Source: Heterocephalus glaber (taxonomy: Eukaryota > Chordata > Mammalia > Rodentia > Bathyergidae). From it: a stretch of 64,000 nucleotides of DNA. The notes beneath the pieces are model-generated. The model saw only the letters and a program-made list of their open reading frames with translations, made no database searches and was not told the origin of the DNA. A program made the translations under genes and the position numbers. Positions 61,925-64,000 of this stretch are shown one piece after another. The stretch is taken from NCBI RefSeq assembly GCF_000247695.1, contig NW_004624848.1:1619940-1683939 (forward strand), read 5' to 3'. Within the stretch, counting starts at the first letter, position 1. Each line of letters starts with the position of its first letter.

Positions 61925-64000
61925 CTCCAAATGCTATCTTTTTAATGATAGTACCTACAGCCTATCTACTTTCCAGTTTTCTCAACTGGCAATCTTAATT
62001 TCTAATGTTCTGACGGATCAGCAGCTATAGTACATGTATACATTGAGGGAATCTTCTATGCGGAATATAGAAATTACATGAATAGCTCATTGGCTCAAGT
62101 TGGATTTGCTTTGTTTTCAGTCAACGCTGTGATCTTTTTTTTGTGGGCACTGAGCAGAAGCATGCACAAGGGAGGAGCTGCGTGGGTTTCTTCCAGCTCC
62201 TCCTCACCTTGGGGTCTCTGGACGCCTGCCCTTTGCCACAGTAAGAAGAAGCTAACCATAAGTGGAACATTTAACACGGAAAGGCTTGAGTTGGCCAACT
62301 TTATGTTGACTACCTCTGGAGATGTTCTGCAAGGCAAAAGAAATCAACCAGTGATTTCTGATCCTCGCCATCTACTTTGGTTAAGGTGAATGATTTCCTA
62401 AAGTGCAGTCTGACTTTGTTACATACAGGCTGTCTGCCCTGACATCTTGTGCCACCATCGTGGAATAGATGCATGCAAGTTGCTCAAACAAGACATAACT
62501 CTTGTTGCACTCTTGACTGGCATGGTAATAAATCATTGTGATTTGTTTTGAAAAAACTGCCCTTTAGCCAAAGGTACTTAAATACTTTGTAATGATTGCT
62601 TTTGTTGAAAGGTTTTCATTTTATTTTTGGGAATAGGTGGCAATGTGACCTGACTTCTTGTGATTGCTCAACATCACACAGAGACATGTAAAAAATTTGA
62701 AGACAATTCTGAAGTTCAAATTTGGTTTCCACTCATGGGAGAAGGCCAGCTCTTTTGCATACATATGCATTTGTTTTTCAGTATGGCTACCTGATTTCCT
62801 GAGAAAACCAAGCCCCTGGCCTCCTTTCTATAAAGCAAGCTTTGGTATATCAGAGGTGTCTCCTAATATCCATTTGGGAAAACCTCTAAGTGCCCCGCCA
62901 AATTCCAGGACCTAACCAGTCTTCAAACGCTCTGCCCTCTCTCTGCCCACTATTGCTATTTCTATCACATGAGGCATAAAGTCGCTAATGTGCCACTTGC
63001 AGGCCAGCACATCCACTCTTGACTCAGAGACCCTTAAACACTGCCAAGGCATGACTTGACTGGAACCTTCCAGCCCGGTCGGTTCCCCTCCTCCTTGCAT
63101 TTCACTGGCAGCTTTCCTTCAGACTACCTCCCACACAGTCCTTCACACAGTTTCAAAAGCAAGCCTAGGACTTCACGGCTAGTAACTTTAATTAACTGGG
63201 AATAAATAAATGTATTAGTCAATATCCACATTGCTTTTTGAGACCTCTCACGGTTTCTATTTGGTGGTGAGATGGTTTATAGCTAGTTAACTGTGCATAA
63301 TTCATGGCTAAATATCTATGACTGGATACTCCTATAGATACAACCTCCTGAGAGTTCTCAGAAGCCCACCTTCGCAAAGGTCCCATGAAATTTCCTCTTT
63401 GTTTGCTTAACAAGTTGACCATCAGCTGGATGGTATTAAGAAATGGACGTAATTGCTCTGGATTATGAAGGTAAGAGATAGAGTTAAAAACGGCCCCTGG
63501 GGTCAAGTCTTCAATGCAATCTCTCGTTTTACAACATAACCTGAGTGCTACATGAGCTCTGCATCTCCCTATTTCCCTTGTCTGTAGGACTAATGAGTAG
63601 TTTGAACTAAATAGCCTCAGAGATTTCTCCCAGCCCTTGCATTTAAAGGGTTATTTGAGAACCATCACAGAGAGGGAGGCTAGAGTATGCTTTAGATCAG
63701 GATTCTGTCGCACAATTCAAGTAAGTCTTTCTCTTTAGAACTTCCACTCATCTGCTCGCCTTCTAATCTCTGTGATGTTAAGACTGATCTAACACTGGCC
63801 AGCCACCTGTCTTCAACTGTAGTCCAGAACTCCCCCTAGTATTACCGCTCAGAACCCTTAAAGCCTGAGCTCATGTTACTGGCCAACCAAAGAAACAGAA
63901 GGCTTTGTACCGGGAGGGTGTTGGTACACCAAGTGCTGCCACTCACTGCTCTGTTTCTTGAAACTTTGTGTTTCCAGCACAGCCATGTGCTTTGTTCTCT

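Larger units (their letters stand above)
54467..64000. other. Intergenic DNA downstream of PDGFC
   Basis: There is no recognisable gene. It contains B1 SINEs (57062-57170, 59458-59583), two adjacent B1-ID dimers (61477-61650, 61750-61924) separated by a pyrimidine tract, a perfect inverted repeat (59067-59106) and a probable old repeat at 56165-56300. The GC-richer stretches at 54.5-55.2, 55.9-56.9, 57.1-57.45 and 58.3-58.7 kb contain open frames on both strands but no coding signature that I recognise. The rest is AT-rich. In human the region 3' of PDGFC is gene-poor, which fits. Confidence 0.8.

Overview
This is a mammalian genomic window, almost certainly from a rodent outside the mouse/rat group. 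It holds the 3' half of one protein-coding gene on the + strand, platelet-derived growth factor C (PDGFC). The rodent assignment rests on B1 (7SL-derived) SINEs, ID (tRNA-derived) SINEs and, most tellingly, B1+ID dimers. Such dimers are known from squirrel-, dormouse-, beaver- and cavy-related rodents. No B2 or B4 elements were recognised. A beaver-like species would fit the ID variant seen here, but I hold that weakly.

Layout. Positions 1-9134 are the end of the intron upstream of exon 3. Exon 3 (9135-9315) encodes the second half of the CUB domain. Exon 4 (40324-40531) encodes the CUB-to-growth-factor hinge. Exon 5 (45958-46175) encodes most of the cystine-knot growth factor domain. Exon 6 (53043-53159 coding) supplies the C-terminus, the stop codon and a roughly 1.3 kb 3' UTR ending near 54465 after an AATAAA at 54436. 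All splice sites are GT/AG and reading phases agree across the joins. The four exons encode 240 residues, matching residues 106-345 of the 345-residue human protein. The signal peptide and first half of the CUB domain lie upstream of the window. From about 54470 to 64000 the sequence is intergenic, with no recognisable gene.

The rest is intronic or intergenic DNA filled with retroposed sequence: ID SINEs, B1 monomers, B1-ID dimers, MIRs and L1 fragments (two with inverted 5' parts). There is a 3'-truncated U4 snRNA pseudogene with a perfect 14-bp target duplication, a processed ANP32B pseudogene, and one probable processed retrocopy whose parent I could not identify. Several microsatellites and one 100-N assembly gap (31954-32053) complete it.

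I found no undescribed gene system. The points most worth a second look are the retrocopies, an NRF1/YY1-like CpG patch near 21.0 kb, and two residue changes in PDGFC (the hinge protease motif and the last cysteine cluster). Repeat and family calls come from memory of consensus sequences, without alignment, so their borders are approximate.
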